Assembly: GCA_964444665.1 (NCBI GenBank)
Contig: CAYUIE010000001.1
Coordinates: forward strand, 1-64,000
Origin: CAYZTY01 sp964444665
GTDB taxonomy: Bacteria; Planctomycetota; Phycisphaerae; Sedimentisphaerales; CAYZTY01
Length of the DNA stretch: 64,000 nucleotides
Reading direction: 5' to 3'
The translations under genes were made by a program, and so were the position numbers. The notes below the pieces were generated by a model, which did no database searches, was not told the DNA's origin, and worked only from the letters and a program-made list of their open reading frames with translations. Position 1 is the first letter of the stretch; each line of letters starts with the position of its first letter. Positions 26,132-34,794 of this stretch are shown here, piece after piece.

Positions 26132-26998
26132 ATGATGCCAAGAATTCAGTGCGATAATAGAAAGAGGAAAATGAAAGCTAACCGTACGACTAAAAAAGAG
26201 ATGATTGCCTGTCTTCAGAGATCTGGTTACCTTTTAGAAGGACGGTTGGTTAAGTATCTCAACGCCATGGGACTATTTGTTGAACCCAACCAATCTTTCC
26301 TCGATGAGAAAACCGGCATATCAAGAGAGATAGATATCGTTGCAGAGGATTTTCGGTGTAGCCCGGATAGCTCCAAAGTACGTGTGAAGACAATTTTTGT
26401 CATGGAGGCGATCAACAATCTCTATCCAGTTGTTCTTTTAACGCCAAGGATATGGTCACCAAATACCTGTATTGACGATTATCTTCCCTACAAGGTGACA
26501 CCATCCGAGATTGGAAAAAATCAACATTTTATTCTGCATGTTGATCCATTAGAAATCAAAGAGATTTTCGAATGGAGCATCTTCTCGCAATTTTGTGCGT
26601 TCACTCGCAAGAAAAACGGTGATCTTATGGCTTCTCATCCAGAAGATTTATATACATCGATCTCTAAAGTGGCATATTATGTGTTTCTTTCCAAAGACAA
26701 GTACCATGGCTGGATGGATAAGAAAGATGATGAGTATTGGAGGCTTTTTCAATGGAAAGCAGTTGTAGTACTGCAAAAGGACCTATACATCACACAGGAG
26801 AATACTGAAGGGATGACGAAACTCATAAAGACTAGATGTGCGAAGTTGGAGTATAACTTTCATTACTTGGGTGAACCGAAGACAATTGTTGTCGACTTTG
26901 TTACCGAGTCGGCGGTGTCTCAGATCGTTAAAAAAGAACTTGACTATGACGAAATTATCGAGAAAAAGATCATACAACTGAAACGCAAGGAGATATAA
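26132..26998 (+). CDS. Putative PD-(D/E)xK nuclease-fold protein, active site degenerate
   Basis: The frame extends up to 26057 but most of the N-terminus overlaps the previous gene; ATG at 26132 (MMPRIQ) or 26171 (MKANRT) is more likely. SGYLLEGRLVKYLNAMGLFV, then SFLDEKTGISREIDIVAED and a strand followed by EAINNLYPVVLL match the helix-E / beta-D / beta-ExK layout of restriction-endonuclease-like folds, where the last motif is usually ECKN. Here the catalytic Lys position is Ile (EAIN). So the fold may be kept while catalysis is altered or lost. The C-terminal half is Lys-rich without a recognised domain. Sits between two paralogous membrane genes. Fold assignment is by eye. Confidence 0.6.
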   Translation: MMPRIQCDNRKRKMKANRTTKKEMIACLQRSGYLLEGRLVKYLNAMGLFVEPNQSFLDEKTGISREIDIVAEDFRCSPDSSKVRVKTIFVMEAINNLYPVVLLTPRIWSPNTCIDDYLPYKVTPSEIGKNQHFILHVDPLEIKEIFEWSIFSQFCAFTRKKNGDLMASHPEDLYTSISKVAYYVFLSKDKYHGWMDKKDDEYWRLFQWKAVVVLQKDLYITQENTEGMTKLIKTRCAKLEYNFHYLGEPKTIVVDFVTESAVSQIVKKELDYDEIIEKKIIQLKRKEI

Positions 26999-27021
26999 AC
27001 AAACTTGTTGTTGAAGATTAG

Positions 27022-27525
27022 GTGATTTTTAACATGAATACAATAATTCAAACACTGGCAGCACTCATGACTCCATTGATTGCTATGATAGCTGTCTATA
27101 TCGCTTATCAGCAATACAGAATAAACGAACAAACAGAAAAAAGAGAGTCTAAGGCTAGTAGATTGTCTGTGTACAGTCGCTTTAAGAAGTTTTTTAATGA
27201 AGTAAGCTGGACTAATATGATAAGTTCTGAGACATATGAAGCTTTTAATGATGCTGTTGCTGAGGCAGACTTCCTATTTCCTAAAGATGTAACTTCGTGG
27301 CTTTTAGAAATACAAGGTTGGGCGGCTGAGTGGTTTAATCAGAAAAAAGGTATTGAAAAATATGTAGGTGAAAAGATCCGGACTAAACATGAATTGCTTA
27401 AATTAAAGGAAGGATCCCCTACCTTTACTCCAGCTATAGACTTAATGGAAGAATGTATTGAGCATATTCTCGAAGCACATGGAGAACTTCAAGGGCGATT
27501 TGAGAAATACCTCGATGGGACTTGA
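27022..27525 (+). CDS. Membrane-anchored unknown protein, paralog of 25608 gene
   Basis: 167 residues (MNTIIQTL at residue 5 is the likelier start, 27034). N-terminal helix PLIAMIAVYIAYQQYRINEQ, then RLSVYSRFKKFF and DAVAEADFLFPKDVTSWLLE, the same motifs in the same order as in the 25608 product but with low overall identity. This implies an old duplication rather than a recent one. 23 bp after the nuclease-like gene, so the three genes are probably one transcript. Noticeably AT-rich codon use. Confidence 0.75.
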   Translation: MIFNMNTIIQTLAALMTPLIAMIAVYIAYQQYRINEQTEKRESKASRLSVYSRFKKFFNEVSWTNMISSETYEAFNDAVAEADFLFPKDVTSWLLEIQGWAAEWFNQKKGIEKYVGEKIRTKHELLKLKEGSPTFTPAIDLMEECIEHILEAHGELQGRFEKYLDGT

Positions 27526-27654
27526 GAATGTTTATAAAGTACTCTATAGGCGTACGTGCAAAACACTCGATGATTCCTCCCAAAGTTGACTACTAAATTT
27601 TATCCCGAATTTCGATGAAAGGAAAGTTATTAGATATTCGAGGTTGTTGCAAAT

Positions 27655-29553
27655 TCACTTTTTTATGATGATTTTAGCGGCCCAGTCGGTGGAAGATGGG
27701 TTTTGGCCGTCGGGAAATGCAGGGGGTTGCAATATCCCTTTTCTATCAGTTTTAATGGTAACGCTTTTTTGCCACTCGCCGGTGCGGGGATTGAACCATA
27801 GGAATCGATATGATGTATTACGTTTAAAACCGCTTAATGTTGGTAGCACTGCGTTATTCTCAAAGTAAAGTAGTGCAAAATCCTTTTTGGCAGAACGCAT
27901 CATATATGACCAGCCGTCCAGGCCTGCGGGCGGACTGCCGGGGGCCTTTTGCGGTTCTATGTTTTGTGATGCGGGCTGCAATTGCTGGTACTTGTCGCCT
28001 TGCGATAAAATAAACGCGCCTAAATGCTGCATATACAGGCCGGATTCGTACTTTAGCGCATCCCAAAAATGGGGCCGGGCGCCTGCGGGCTCTCCGGTTG
28101 TTGTGATATCATAAGCGGCTGTGCCGTGAACGTGGCCTGAAAGACCGCCCGAAAGAACAGAGCCATACATCTGCGCACGTGCGAAATAGTTGTCGCGTAC
28201 GGAATTGGCCGACGGACGTTCGCCGTTCGGCCTGTTAATTTCGTGGTCCCAGCCTGTATAATACGGCTCGAAATTTATGGCGGGATAAGGAGGCTTTAGG
28301 TTGAAAAGAGTTTCTATTGCCTTGGAAATACTGTGGTCGCGGGGTTTGTTGCCTACAGAGTGCATAGTCAGCCAGGGACAGGATTTATTGTGGCCGAATT
28401 GCTTATATGTGGAATCATTAATTAATGTCGTGTGGGGCTGGCCGAACGGCAGTGGGCCGTATTTTTTCAGGTGATAAGTCAGTGCTTCGTTGAATTCGTC
28501 GGCGGTCAGGCTGTACTTTTTGGGAATCCAGTCGAGATGAATCCCGCTGAAGATTATATTATATGCGCCATATCTTGAGATGAGGTATTGAACGTACCGT
28601 GCGAACGATTCGTTAAAGTCGAAATAAGCCTTCCAGGCCGGGCAGTTGTCTCTTCTTACGGTTTCCAATAAAGGCACAAAACCCTGCTCGGATAAATGCC
28701 GCATTTTTTTGTCGAGGCTTTGAAAATATTCGGGATTGATACGGTCAAAATCAGCAACACCCTTGTGCTTCGTTGACATTCTAAAGGGCTTGTTGCCGTA
28801 TTCATCGCGCATATCTTTTGCGGTCATCTTTCCTTTTCCGGCCGGATAACCGAATTTTTCCCATGCGTTTCTAAGGTATATACCGCTTGAGTCCGCGTAA
28901 GTGTTGGCCTTGCCGTCCGATTCCCAGTTCGGAAAACAGGCAATCATACTGACGGAGTTGAAGCCCTGTCTTTTGCGGTAGGCCACGGCATCTTCAAAAC
29001 CGATGCCCGGGCCGGGTGTATAATTTTCTGCAGCAGCGACGCCCCTGAAAGGCAATCGCCAAGTTGTCCCCGCAAGCCAGGTATCGCCGAGCATAAAGAA
29101 CGGCGTGCCGTCGGCATATTGTAATGCGTGCCCGTTGGCCGATGGACAAACGAAGCCGCGACGGTTTGGATTTTGCAGTTTTTCTTTTTTCGTCCAGGGG
29201 ACGACACGAAATTCGCCGGTATGTTTGTTCAGCCCTTTATCGTCAGGCTGGTTCGAGCTGCTTGTCCACTTCCATTTGCCCGGTTTCGTCGCCACTATAC
29301 GGGCGATAAAAGTGTTGCCGCCGTCCCAGAAGCAGTAAATCCGCTTCGAGAATTTCGGGCCTTTGAGGTCTATCCAGCAGGTAACATCCGTATAATAGTT
29401 TTCATATTTCTTTTGGGCCTTCAGCGTGATTTCCTGCATTTGCCATACGTGAGTATTCGAAGTATTGTCGGCATAGAGGGTATTAATGGCGGCACCTGCA
29501 ATCAGTATAAAAATAACACAAAAAGACACCGAGTTTTGATATTTGTCATTCAT
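27655..29553 (-). CDS. Apiosidase-like glycoside hydrolase (DUF5060-DUF4038)
   Basis: 632 residues. Signal peptide (SVSFCVIFILIAGAAINTLYA). Residues ~35-120 are the DUF5060 beta-sandwich (WQMQEITLKAQKKYEN, FWDGGNTFIARIVATKPGKW). Residues ~150-530 form the DUF4038 TIM barrel, starting YADGTPFFMLGDTWLAG, with VSMIACFPNWES and IIFSGIHLDWIP. The C-terminal ~90 residues are a small beta domain (FLWFNPRTGEWQKSV). GH140 apiosidases with this plan release apiose from rhamnogalacturonan II; substrate here is not proven. Likely exported and involved in plant polysaccharide use. Stands alone, divergent from the zincin gene. Confidence 0.88.
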   Translation of the reverse strand: MNDKYQNSVSFCVIFILIAGAAINTLYADNTSNTHVWQMQEITLKAQKKYENYYTDVTCWIDLKGPKFSKRIYCFWDGGNTFIARIVATKPGKWKWTSSSNQPDDKGLNKHTGEFRVVPWTKKEKLQNPNRRGFVCPSANGHALQYADGTPFFMLGDTWLAGTTWRLPFRGVAAAENYTPGPGIGFEDAVAYRKRQGFNSVSMIACFPNWESDGKANTYADSSGIYLRNAWEKFGYPAGKGKMTAKDMRDEYGNKPFRMSTKHKGVADFDRINPEYFQSLDKKMRHLSEQGFVPLLETVRRDNCPAWKAYFDFNESFARYVQYLISRYGAYNIIFSGIHLDWIPKKYSLTADEFNEALTYHLKKYGPLPFGQPHTTLINDSTYKQFGHNKSCPWLTMHSVGNKPRDHSISKAIETLFNLKPPYPAINFEPYYTGWDHEINRPNGERPSANSVRDNYFARAQMYGSVLSGGLSGHVHGTAAYDITTTGEPAGARPHFWDALKYESGLYMQHLGAFILSQGDKYQQLQPASQNIEPQKAPGSPPAGLDGWSYMMRSAKKDFALLYFENNAVLPTLSGFKRNTSYRFLWFNPRTGEWQKSVTIKTDRKGILQPPAFPDGQNPSSTDWAAKIIIKK

Positions 29554-29800
29554 AACAGGGGAAATTACTTCCGTCTATAGGGCCGATTATAGCACAGCAG
29601 GACGCATCTTTCAAAAGCCCAAAAAAAACCAGAGGTCCGGAGCAAATTTTTTTATAATTTGGCCTCCCTCCGCAGTCAATAACATTTACTTGTCCGGGTG
29701 TTTAATTTGTGATATTCTTTTTCAGGATAAATCAATAAAATGGTGGTGTTTGGACGGTGTTAAGGACGAGCGCCGGAGAGACAAATTAACCCGGAATTTT
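29554..29800. other. Divergent intergenic region
   Basis: About 250 bp between the divergent glycosidase and zincin genes. An open frame continues upstream of 29801 to 29543 but its codons look like noncoding sequence and have no domain similarity. No named regulatory motif found. Confidence 0.35.
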
Positions 29801-30823
29801 ATGAAAAGACCGAAGAAACAGATAGAATGGGAGCATCTATCCGATGAAGAACTCTTGCAGATGAAAATACGTGATTTAGGCCTGTCGATTCAAGGCTCAG
29901 CGATTGAAGGCCTGATTAATGATTTGTACGAAGAGCTGGACGCAAAAGGAATTCAATTTCACCCTCCCTGTTATCTTGCTGATGAATGGCTTTGCCCCGA
30001 TGGGGAGCCGATTATCGGCATACCATTTTTTCTTGCAAATCCGAGGCTAAAACGACTTGAACAAAAAATGATGTACGAAGTGGAGGGAGGCACGGATGCG
30101 GCGTTTATGAAGCTCCTGCGACACGAGACAGGACATGCCCTGAACTACGCTTATAAATTCTACAAGAAGACCCGCTGGAGAGAGTTATTCGGTTCCTTTA
30201 CGAGCAAATATTCGGACTCTTACTATTTTTATCCTTACTCTAAACGCTTCGTTGTGCACATAGAAGGTAATTATGCCCAGTCGCATCCGGACGAAGATTT
30301 TGCAGAAACTTTTGCTGTTTGGCTGAATCCTGATATATACTGGGAGAGGAAATATAAAGGCTGGTCTGCGATAAAGAAGTTAAGATATGTTGATAGTTTG
30401 ATTAGAAAAAGTTCCGGGAAGCCCCCCGTCCATATCAGCCGGGAGAAACCGCCCTGGTCGGCCTCTCGAATGACTTCGACACTCTCGGCCTATTATGAAA
30501 GAAAACGCGAACTCCTCGGAGATGAATTCAAAGGATTTTATGATGATATTTTGAAGAAGCTTTTCTTGCAGAAACACGGCGCAACAGCACGGGAAAAAGC
30601 TTCAAAAATCCTAAGGCAGCACCGGCTGGAATTGGTTAATAATATTTCAAGGTGGACGGGACATCGTAAATATGATGCCCGCCAACTGATAAATAAGTTG
30701 GTTTATCGCTGTGAGATATTAGAGCTTTATGGAAATAAAGACGATATAACAGGGGCGGCTATTTTGATAGCCACAATAGCGAGTAATACGCTCAGGATTC
30801 CTAAAAAACATAAACACAAATGA
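29801..30823 (+). CDS. Zincin-type metallopeptidase (putative zinc-binding peptidase)
   Basis: 340 residues from the ATG at 29801 (MKRPKKQIEWEHLSDEELL). No signal peptide, so probably cytosolic. Residues ~110-135 contain LLRHETGHALNYAYKF, an HExxH zinc helix, and ~170-185 contain SHPDEDFAETFAVWLNP, where the Glu/Asp-rich DEDFAE element probably supplies the third ligand. This is the pattern of the Peptidase_Mx-like zincins (PF15887 type). The C-terminal ~120 residues are helical and basic. The stop codon overlaps the start of the next gene in ATGA, indicating translational coupling to an ATP-grasp ligase. Confidence 0.8.
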   Translation: MKRPKKQIEWEHLSDEELLQMKIRDLGLSIQGSAIEGLINDLYEELDAKGIQFHPPCYLADEWLCPDGEPIIGIPFFLANPRLKRLEQKMMYEVEGGTDAAFMKLLRHETGHALNYAYKFYKKTRWRELFGSFTSKYSDSYYFYPYSKRFVVHIEGNYAQSHPDEDFAETFAVWLNPDIYWERKYKGWSAIKKLRYVDSLIRKSSGKPPVHISREKPPWSASRMTSTLSAYYERKRELLGDEFKGFYDDILKKLFLQKHGATAREKASKILRQHRLELVNNISRWTGHRKYDARQLINKLVYRCEILELYGNKDDITGAAILIATIASNTLRIPKKHKHK

Positions 30824-31827
30824 AAAAGAAATTAAATGTTACGGTTCTGGTTGACGAAGCCGAGATTCCCGTGAATAATCCGGACTTTTTGGCCGAACCC
30901 AAAGAACCAAGTACAGAATACCACGTTACCAATGCATTGCGGGCGCTGGGACACAATGTTTCCGTCCTTGGGGCGGTGAAAAACATGGAAGAAACGATTG
31001 TGGCCCTTAAGGAGCGGGGGCCGGATTTGGTCTTCAACCTTACCGAGCATTTGGGCGGCAACCGCCGACTTGATAAAAATATAACGGCTCTTCTTGAGAT
31101 GTTGGCAATGCCGTTTACCGGGGCAGGCTCGACGGGCATGCTGCTCAGCAGAGACAAAAGGTTGTGTAAGCAGTTATTAGGGCTGTATAAAATACGTGTG
31201 CCGCGATTCGTCTCATTTCCGTTTAGTAAAACTATCAGGCTTCCTAAAAAGCTCCATTTCCCGCTGGTGGTAAAACCCGTGTTCGAGGACAGCTCGGAAG
31301 GTATTTCAAATGCCTCGATTGTGGAAAGCCAGGACGCGCTTATAGAACGGGTGCAGTTCGTGCACGGAAGATGGCAGCAGGCGGCAATTGCCGAGGAATA
31401 TATCGAGGGACGAGAGCTTTATGCAAGTATTCTCGGCAATAAGAGACTTTTTGTTCTGCCGATTCGCGAATGTTATTTTGACTCCGAGGAAAACAAAGGG
31501 CCGCGTTTGGCCACTTACAGAGTTAAATGGCATAAGGAATACCGAGAAAAATGGAACATCGAGTTCGGCCCGGCCAAGCTTGAAACACCGGTTGTGAAAA
31601 AAATCGAACGTGTTTGCAAAAAGGTTTACAGGGTTCTGCAACTTCGGGATTACGGCAGAATCGACCTGAGACTTACAGCTAACAACAAGATTTGCATTCT
31701 TGAAGCCAATTCCAATCCGGACCTTGCTTACGGCGAAGAGGTCGCCGAGGCCGCGGAAAAATTCGGGATTTCTTACGAGAGTCTTATTAAACAAATTATT
31801 TATACAGCATTGAGACGCTATGCCTGA
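30820..31827 (+). CDS. ATP-grasp ligase related to D-Ala-D-Ala ligase
   Basis: 335 residues, the size of Ddl. N-terminal substrate domain (LVFNLTEHLGGNRRLDKNIT recalls the Ddl FNLxEGxGGE loop), central ATP-grasp with FPLVVKPVFEDSSEGIS (Lys and glycine-rich loop) and AEEYIEGRELYASIL, and the metal-binding end YGRIDLRLTANNKICILEAN with SNPDL. It will ligate a carboxylate to an amine or amino acid using ATP. The catalytic frame is intact, but it is not embedded in a murein (mur/fts) cluster; coupling to a zincin suggests peptide-forming and peptide-cutting partners. Specificity unknown. Confidence 0.85.
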   Translation: MKKKLNVTVLVDEAEIPVNNPDFLAEPKEPSTEYHVTNALRALGHNVSVLGAVKNMEETIVALKERGPDLVFNLTEHLGGNRRLDKNITALLEMLAMPFTGAGSTGMLLSRDKRLCKQLLGLYKIRVPRFVSFPFSKTIRLPKKLHFPLVVKPVFEDSSEGISNASIVESQDALIERVQFVHGRWQQAAIAEEYIEGRELYASILGNKRLFVLPIRECYFDSEENKGPRLATYRVKWHKEYREKWNIEFGPAKLETPVVKKIERVCKKVYRVLQLRDYGRIDLRLTANNKICILEANSNPDLAYGEEVAEAAEKFGISYESLIKQIIYTALRRYA

Positions 31828-31839
31828 GAAACCTGGTTT

Positions 31840-32412
31840 TTAATGAGTGAATCTCTTCAGCAGTTGTTCGAGCATCTCCATCGGCAGGCCCATTACGTTT
31901 GTCAGGCTGCCCTCGATTCGCTCGATAAATGGGTCGGCCGGCTGCCGGATTGCATAAGCTCCGGCCTTGTCCCGCCAGGAGCCGGTGTTTATGTGCTCGG
32001 CAATATCTTTTTGGCTTAGCTTTTTCGGAAAGATGATTGTTGTGTCGGCTTCTACAACCTCTATCCCGTCGCGGATCCTTACAACGGCCAGGGCGGTGAT
32101 AACCTTGTGCGGCGCGCTGAAAAGCAATCTTGTAATTCGCTCGGCATCTTTTGCGTCGAGTGGTTTACCGATGGTTCGGCCGTTGAAATCAACGACCGTA
32201 TCGGCCCCGATTACCAAAGCATCAGGATACCTTTTCGCCACATCCCTTGCCTTTGCCAGCGCCGCTTTTTTTGCATATTCGGCCGGTTCGGACTTTTCGA
32301 GGTGAAGGTCCTGCTCATTGATTTGAGGCTTTATGACTATGAATTGAAGGTGTGTCTGTGAAAGCAACTCTTTTCGCCGAGGTGAGGCTGAGGCAAGAAT
32401 TATTCGGGTCAT
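31840..32412 (-). CDS. maf: Maf nucleotide pyrophosphatase
   Basis: 190 residues. The N-terminal motif ILASASPRRKELLSQ, the catalytic-region VIGADTVVDFNG with IGKPLD, and the end of the family signature GSLTNVMGLP are all present. Maf proteins hydrolyse dTTP, UTP or modified nucleotides to monophosphates (house-cleaning). The first-position residues indicate the YhdE/Maf subgroup but exact substrate is not assignable. Last gene of a five-gene minus-strand operon, 5 bp after DUF1570 stop. Confidence 0.95.
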   Translation of the reverse strand: MTRIILASASPRRKELLSQTHLQFIVIKPQINEQDLHLEKSEPAEYAKKAALAKARDVAKRYPDALVIGADTVVDFNGRTIGKPLDAKDAERITRLLFSAPHKVITALAVVRIRDGIEVVEADTTIIFPKKLSQKDIAEHINTGSWRDKAGAYAIRQPADPFIERIEGSLTNVMGLPMEMLEQLLKRFTH

Positions 32413-32417
32413 AACTG

Positions 32418-33515
32418 CTACTTCTTATAGATGCGGTAAACCAGCTTTCGGCAGAATGTAACGTATTCCCTGTCTAATCTTTCAAAATCATCGCCGATGT
32501 AGTTTATAAACAGCGTGTTTGCAATCTGTCTGTTCCATCCTGCGGTTGGCATAATGTCCCTGTTTGAAGCGATGCTTAATTCCGGCTCATCGAGCGGCCA
32601 AATACCCTTTAATCCGCCGAAGAGCAGTTGATGAAAGTCCCTTAGCCTTTTGCCGTAGCCTTCCTCTCGCAGAAACCGCACCAGTGCATAGGATTGTGCA
32701 TAGAAGGCCATTGCCGCGTCGGTGTCCGAATGGATAAGGACCTCGCCGGGATTTAGGCCTATCAACTCTTTTAAGGGAATCATTTTGTTTTTGGCCAGAG
32801 TCTCTTTCAATGCGCTGAGCCGGTTCATGTTTTTGTCCGGCTCGAATTTGAACCAGCCTTGCTCATATTTGCTGGTCTCAAAGTGCATCGCGATGCCTTC
32901 ATCAACCCAGCTTGGCAGTCGATACCTGAAGGTGCGGTCATTAAACTGGTGCCAGCCTTCGTGGCCGAGAACTGAAAAAGTTTGTGTTCTACCGATATTG
33001 TACGCCACGCATAAGCCCTTCAGGAAGTATGCGCCTCTTTGGATTTTCAGGTACACAGGCGCCTGCGGGCCGGTAAATGTTTTAGTGTAATCCTCCCACT
33101 GCTGTCGCGTGGCGAACAGGTAAATAGTAAGCTTTGTCCTTGTTTCGATGGGATTCGGGAGCTGGTCCTGATAACCCCGGTATGCCGATTCCATAAAACC
33201 CGGTACCTGGTATAACATTAACGGCTCGAGCAGCGTTGTGTAAATTACGTAATGGTCCGTGGTGATTATAATTCCTTCGGCATATTTGTTGGGCCATTTC
33301 TCTATAGATTCGACCGCGGGGAGATGTTGTTTTGTAAGATATTCAATCATACCTTCGGCGGACTGAAGTTTTTTACCTGCTGCCGCCGAATCAGGCGTAG
33401 TGCGTCTGAACTGACAGCCTGCGGTAACACAGATGAAAAATATCAAAAAAGTCAGAGTTATTTTTTTCAAAATCAATTGTTTCTCCACGGCCCTATTAAC
33501 TACGAGACGGCACAT
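32418..33515 (-). CDS. DUF1570 lipoprotein with HExxH
   Basis: 365 residues. Signal peptide with lipobox VTAGC (residues ~30-34). The middle contains SVLGHEGWHQFNDRTF, an HExxH-type zinc motif, followed by LPSWVDEGIAMHFE, the usual second part of DUF1570 gluzincin-like proteins. Residues ~90-150 contain YVIYTTLLEPLMLYQVPGF. Probably an extracytoplasmic metallopeptidase or a scaffold on that fold. Common in planctomycetes. The start could be a downstream TTG because the first 15 residues look nonspecific. Confidence 0.85.
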   Translation of the reverse strand: MCRLVVNRAVEKQLILKKITLTFLIFFICVTAGCQFRRTTPDSAAAGKKLQSAEGMIEYLTKQHLPAVESIEKWPNKYAEGIIITTDHYVIYTTLLEPLMLYQVPGFMESAYRGYQDQLPNPIETRTKLTIYLFATRQQWEDYTKTFTGPQAPVYLKIQRGAYFLKGLCVAYNIGRTQTFSVLGHEGWHQFNDRTFRYRLPSWVDEGIAMHFETSKYEQGWFKFEPDKNMNRLSALKETLAKNKMIPLKELIGLNPGEVLIHSDTDAAMAFYAQSYALVRFLREEGYGKRLRDFHQLLFGGLKGIWPLDEPELSIASNRDIMPTAGWNRQIANTLFINYIGDDFERLDREYVTFCRKLVYRIYKK

Positions 33516-33541
33516 TGGATTGTTCTTGGTTTATATGGAAA

Positions 33542-34105
33542 TTACTCCTCCTGCTTGAATGGCGTGCCAAAGACCTCGGCGGTAAACAGATATACCTCGG
33601 TTTCAGGGTCTTTCCAGGCGTCGGACTCGAGGCCGGCTTTGTGCGAACAACAATACGAGAGGAACTCCTCCTTGCTCCAGCCGGTTTCGCTCGCAACCTG
33701 CGGCAAAAAACAGCCTGAAGCGCAGCCTTTTATTATATATATACCGTCGATGCCTAATCGTAAACTCAAAGGTTCGGTTGTGCGTTTCAGCGGCGAAAGC
33801 ACCGAGATTTCCACGTCAAGGTATTTTAATTCTTGCGGCGTTATCGGGCTATAAAGGAACCGCGGGTCCTGAGTGGCTGACGATACAGCCATTTGCGAGA
33901 CCAGCTCGATTAACGGCCTCTCAGACGTGAACTGGCCGATACAGCCGCGAAGTTCCTCCTTGTTTTTGAGTGTTACGAAACAGCCGCAGGGCGCATTCAG
34001 CTCGGCGTCGTCGGATTTCGGTTTCGGAACCGGCTTGTGAGTCAAAACAGCTCTGATTGTATCACAAGAAACCTTCAGAAGCGTTTCTTTTTGGGTATCG
34101 TTCAT
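33542..34105 (-). CDS. AMMECR1-domain protein (AmmeMemoRadiSam A)
   Basis: 187 residues. The AMMECR1 core is clear: CGCFVTLKNKEELRGCIGQF, then AVSSATQDPRFLYSPITPQE and LDVEISVLSPL; a later GCASGCFLPQVASETGWS. It contains the conserved LRGCIG strand. The family is linked with radical SAM and Memo proteins elsewhere, but neither partner is in this window. Function unresolved, probably cytosolic. Two bp after the VTT gene stop, inside the operon 31840-35874. Confidence 0.95.
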   Translation of the reverse strand: MNDTQKETLLKVSCDTIRAVLTHKPVPKPKSDDAELNAPCGCFVTLKNKEELRGCIGQFTSERPLIELVSQMAVSSATQDPRFLYSPITPQELKYLDVEISVLSPLKRTTEPLSLRLGIDGIYIIKGCASGCFLPQVASETGWSKEEFLSYCCSHKAGLESDAWKDPETEVYLFTAEVFGTPFKQEE

Positions 34106-34107
34106 CC

Positions 34108-34791
34108 TTAGCCTGTGAAAAGATGGCCTAATTGCTTCATTGCGTAAGCCAGAACCATTAACAATATAATAACCACTACCGTGGCGATGTTGAAGTATTT
34201 TTCTATCAATCGGCGGGCGCGCAGGCCGAGGAAATAAAATAGAACTCCCTCGCCGCCGAATCTCATAGTGCGAAATACCAGGCTGATACCGACGAATTTC
34301 AGCAGTGAAACCTCGGCCATTCCACCGACCCAGCTAAAAATCATATAAGGCACGGGCGTAAGGGCCGAGATAGCGATTGCCCAGAAATCATATCTTCGGT
34401 AAAGGTCAAGGGCCTGCTGCGCTCTTTCGCCCAGGTGGATTGGCCCAAGATTAATCTGCTCGAAGAAACTGATTACGCGCTCCGGTCCGATGGCCAGGCC
34501 GAGTGAAAAGGCGATTGTTCCGCCGAGAACGGAAAAAAGCGCGCAGGTAAGGCCGTATCTGAGTGAGCGTTTTGGTTTGCCGAAGCAAAGGCCTATGACC
34601 ATAACGTCGGCCGGAATCGGTACACAAATCGGCTCAGTAATCGCAAGCACAATAAGTGCGAGCATCCCGAATCGCGTGTCCGCCCAGCCGATTACCCAGT
34701 TATATAAATGCCTGTGCCAGTGCCACCATGGCAGGGCCTCGTCGCCCGTGACTCGTGACTCGTCGCTCGTATTTATTTCATTGTTCGTCAT
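34108..34791 (-). CDS. VTT/DedA-family membrane protein (YqaA-like)
   Basis: 227 residues. About five membrane helices. The VTT signature is present as TEPICVPIPADVMVIGLCFG with the amphipathic re-entrant loop, plus LGLAIGP and LTPVPYMIFSWVGGMAEVS containing the conserved Pro of the second re-entrant segment. DedA/VTT proteins act in polyprenyl-phosphate or phospholipid scrambling at the inner membrane. Sits between the K+ channel and AMMECR1 genes with 2-3 bp spacers, so it is co-transcribed. Confidence 0.88.
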   Translation of the reverse strand: MTNNEINTSDESRVTGDEALPWWHWHRHLYNWVIGWADTRFGMLALIVLAITEPICVPIPADVMVIGLCFGKPKRSLRYGLTCALFSVLGGTIAFSLGLAIGPERVISFFEQINLGPIHLGERAQQALDLYRRYDFWAIAISALTPVPYMIFSWVGGMAEVSLLKFVGISLVFRTMRFGGEGVLFYFLGLRARRLIEKYFNIATVVVIILLMVLAYAMKQLGHLFTG

Positions 34792-34794
34792 TCA

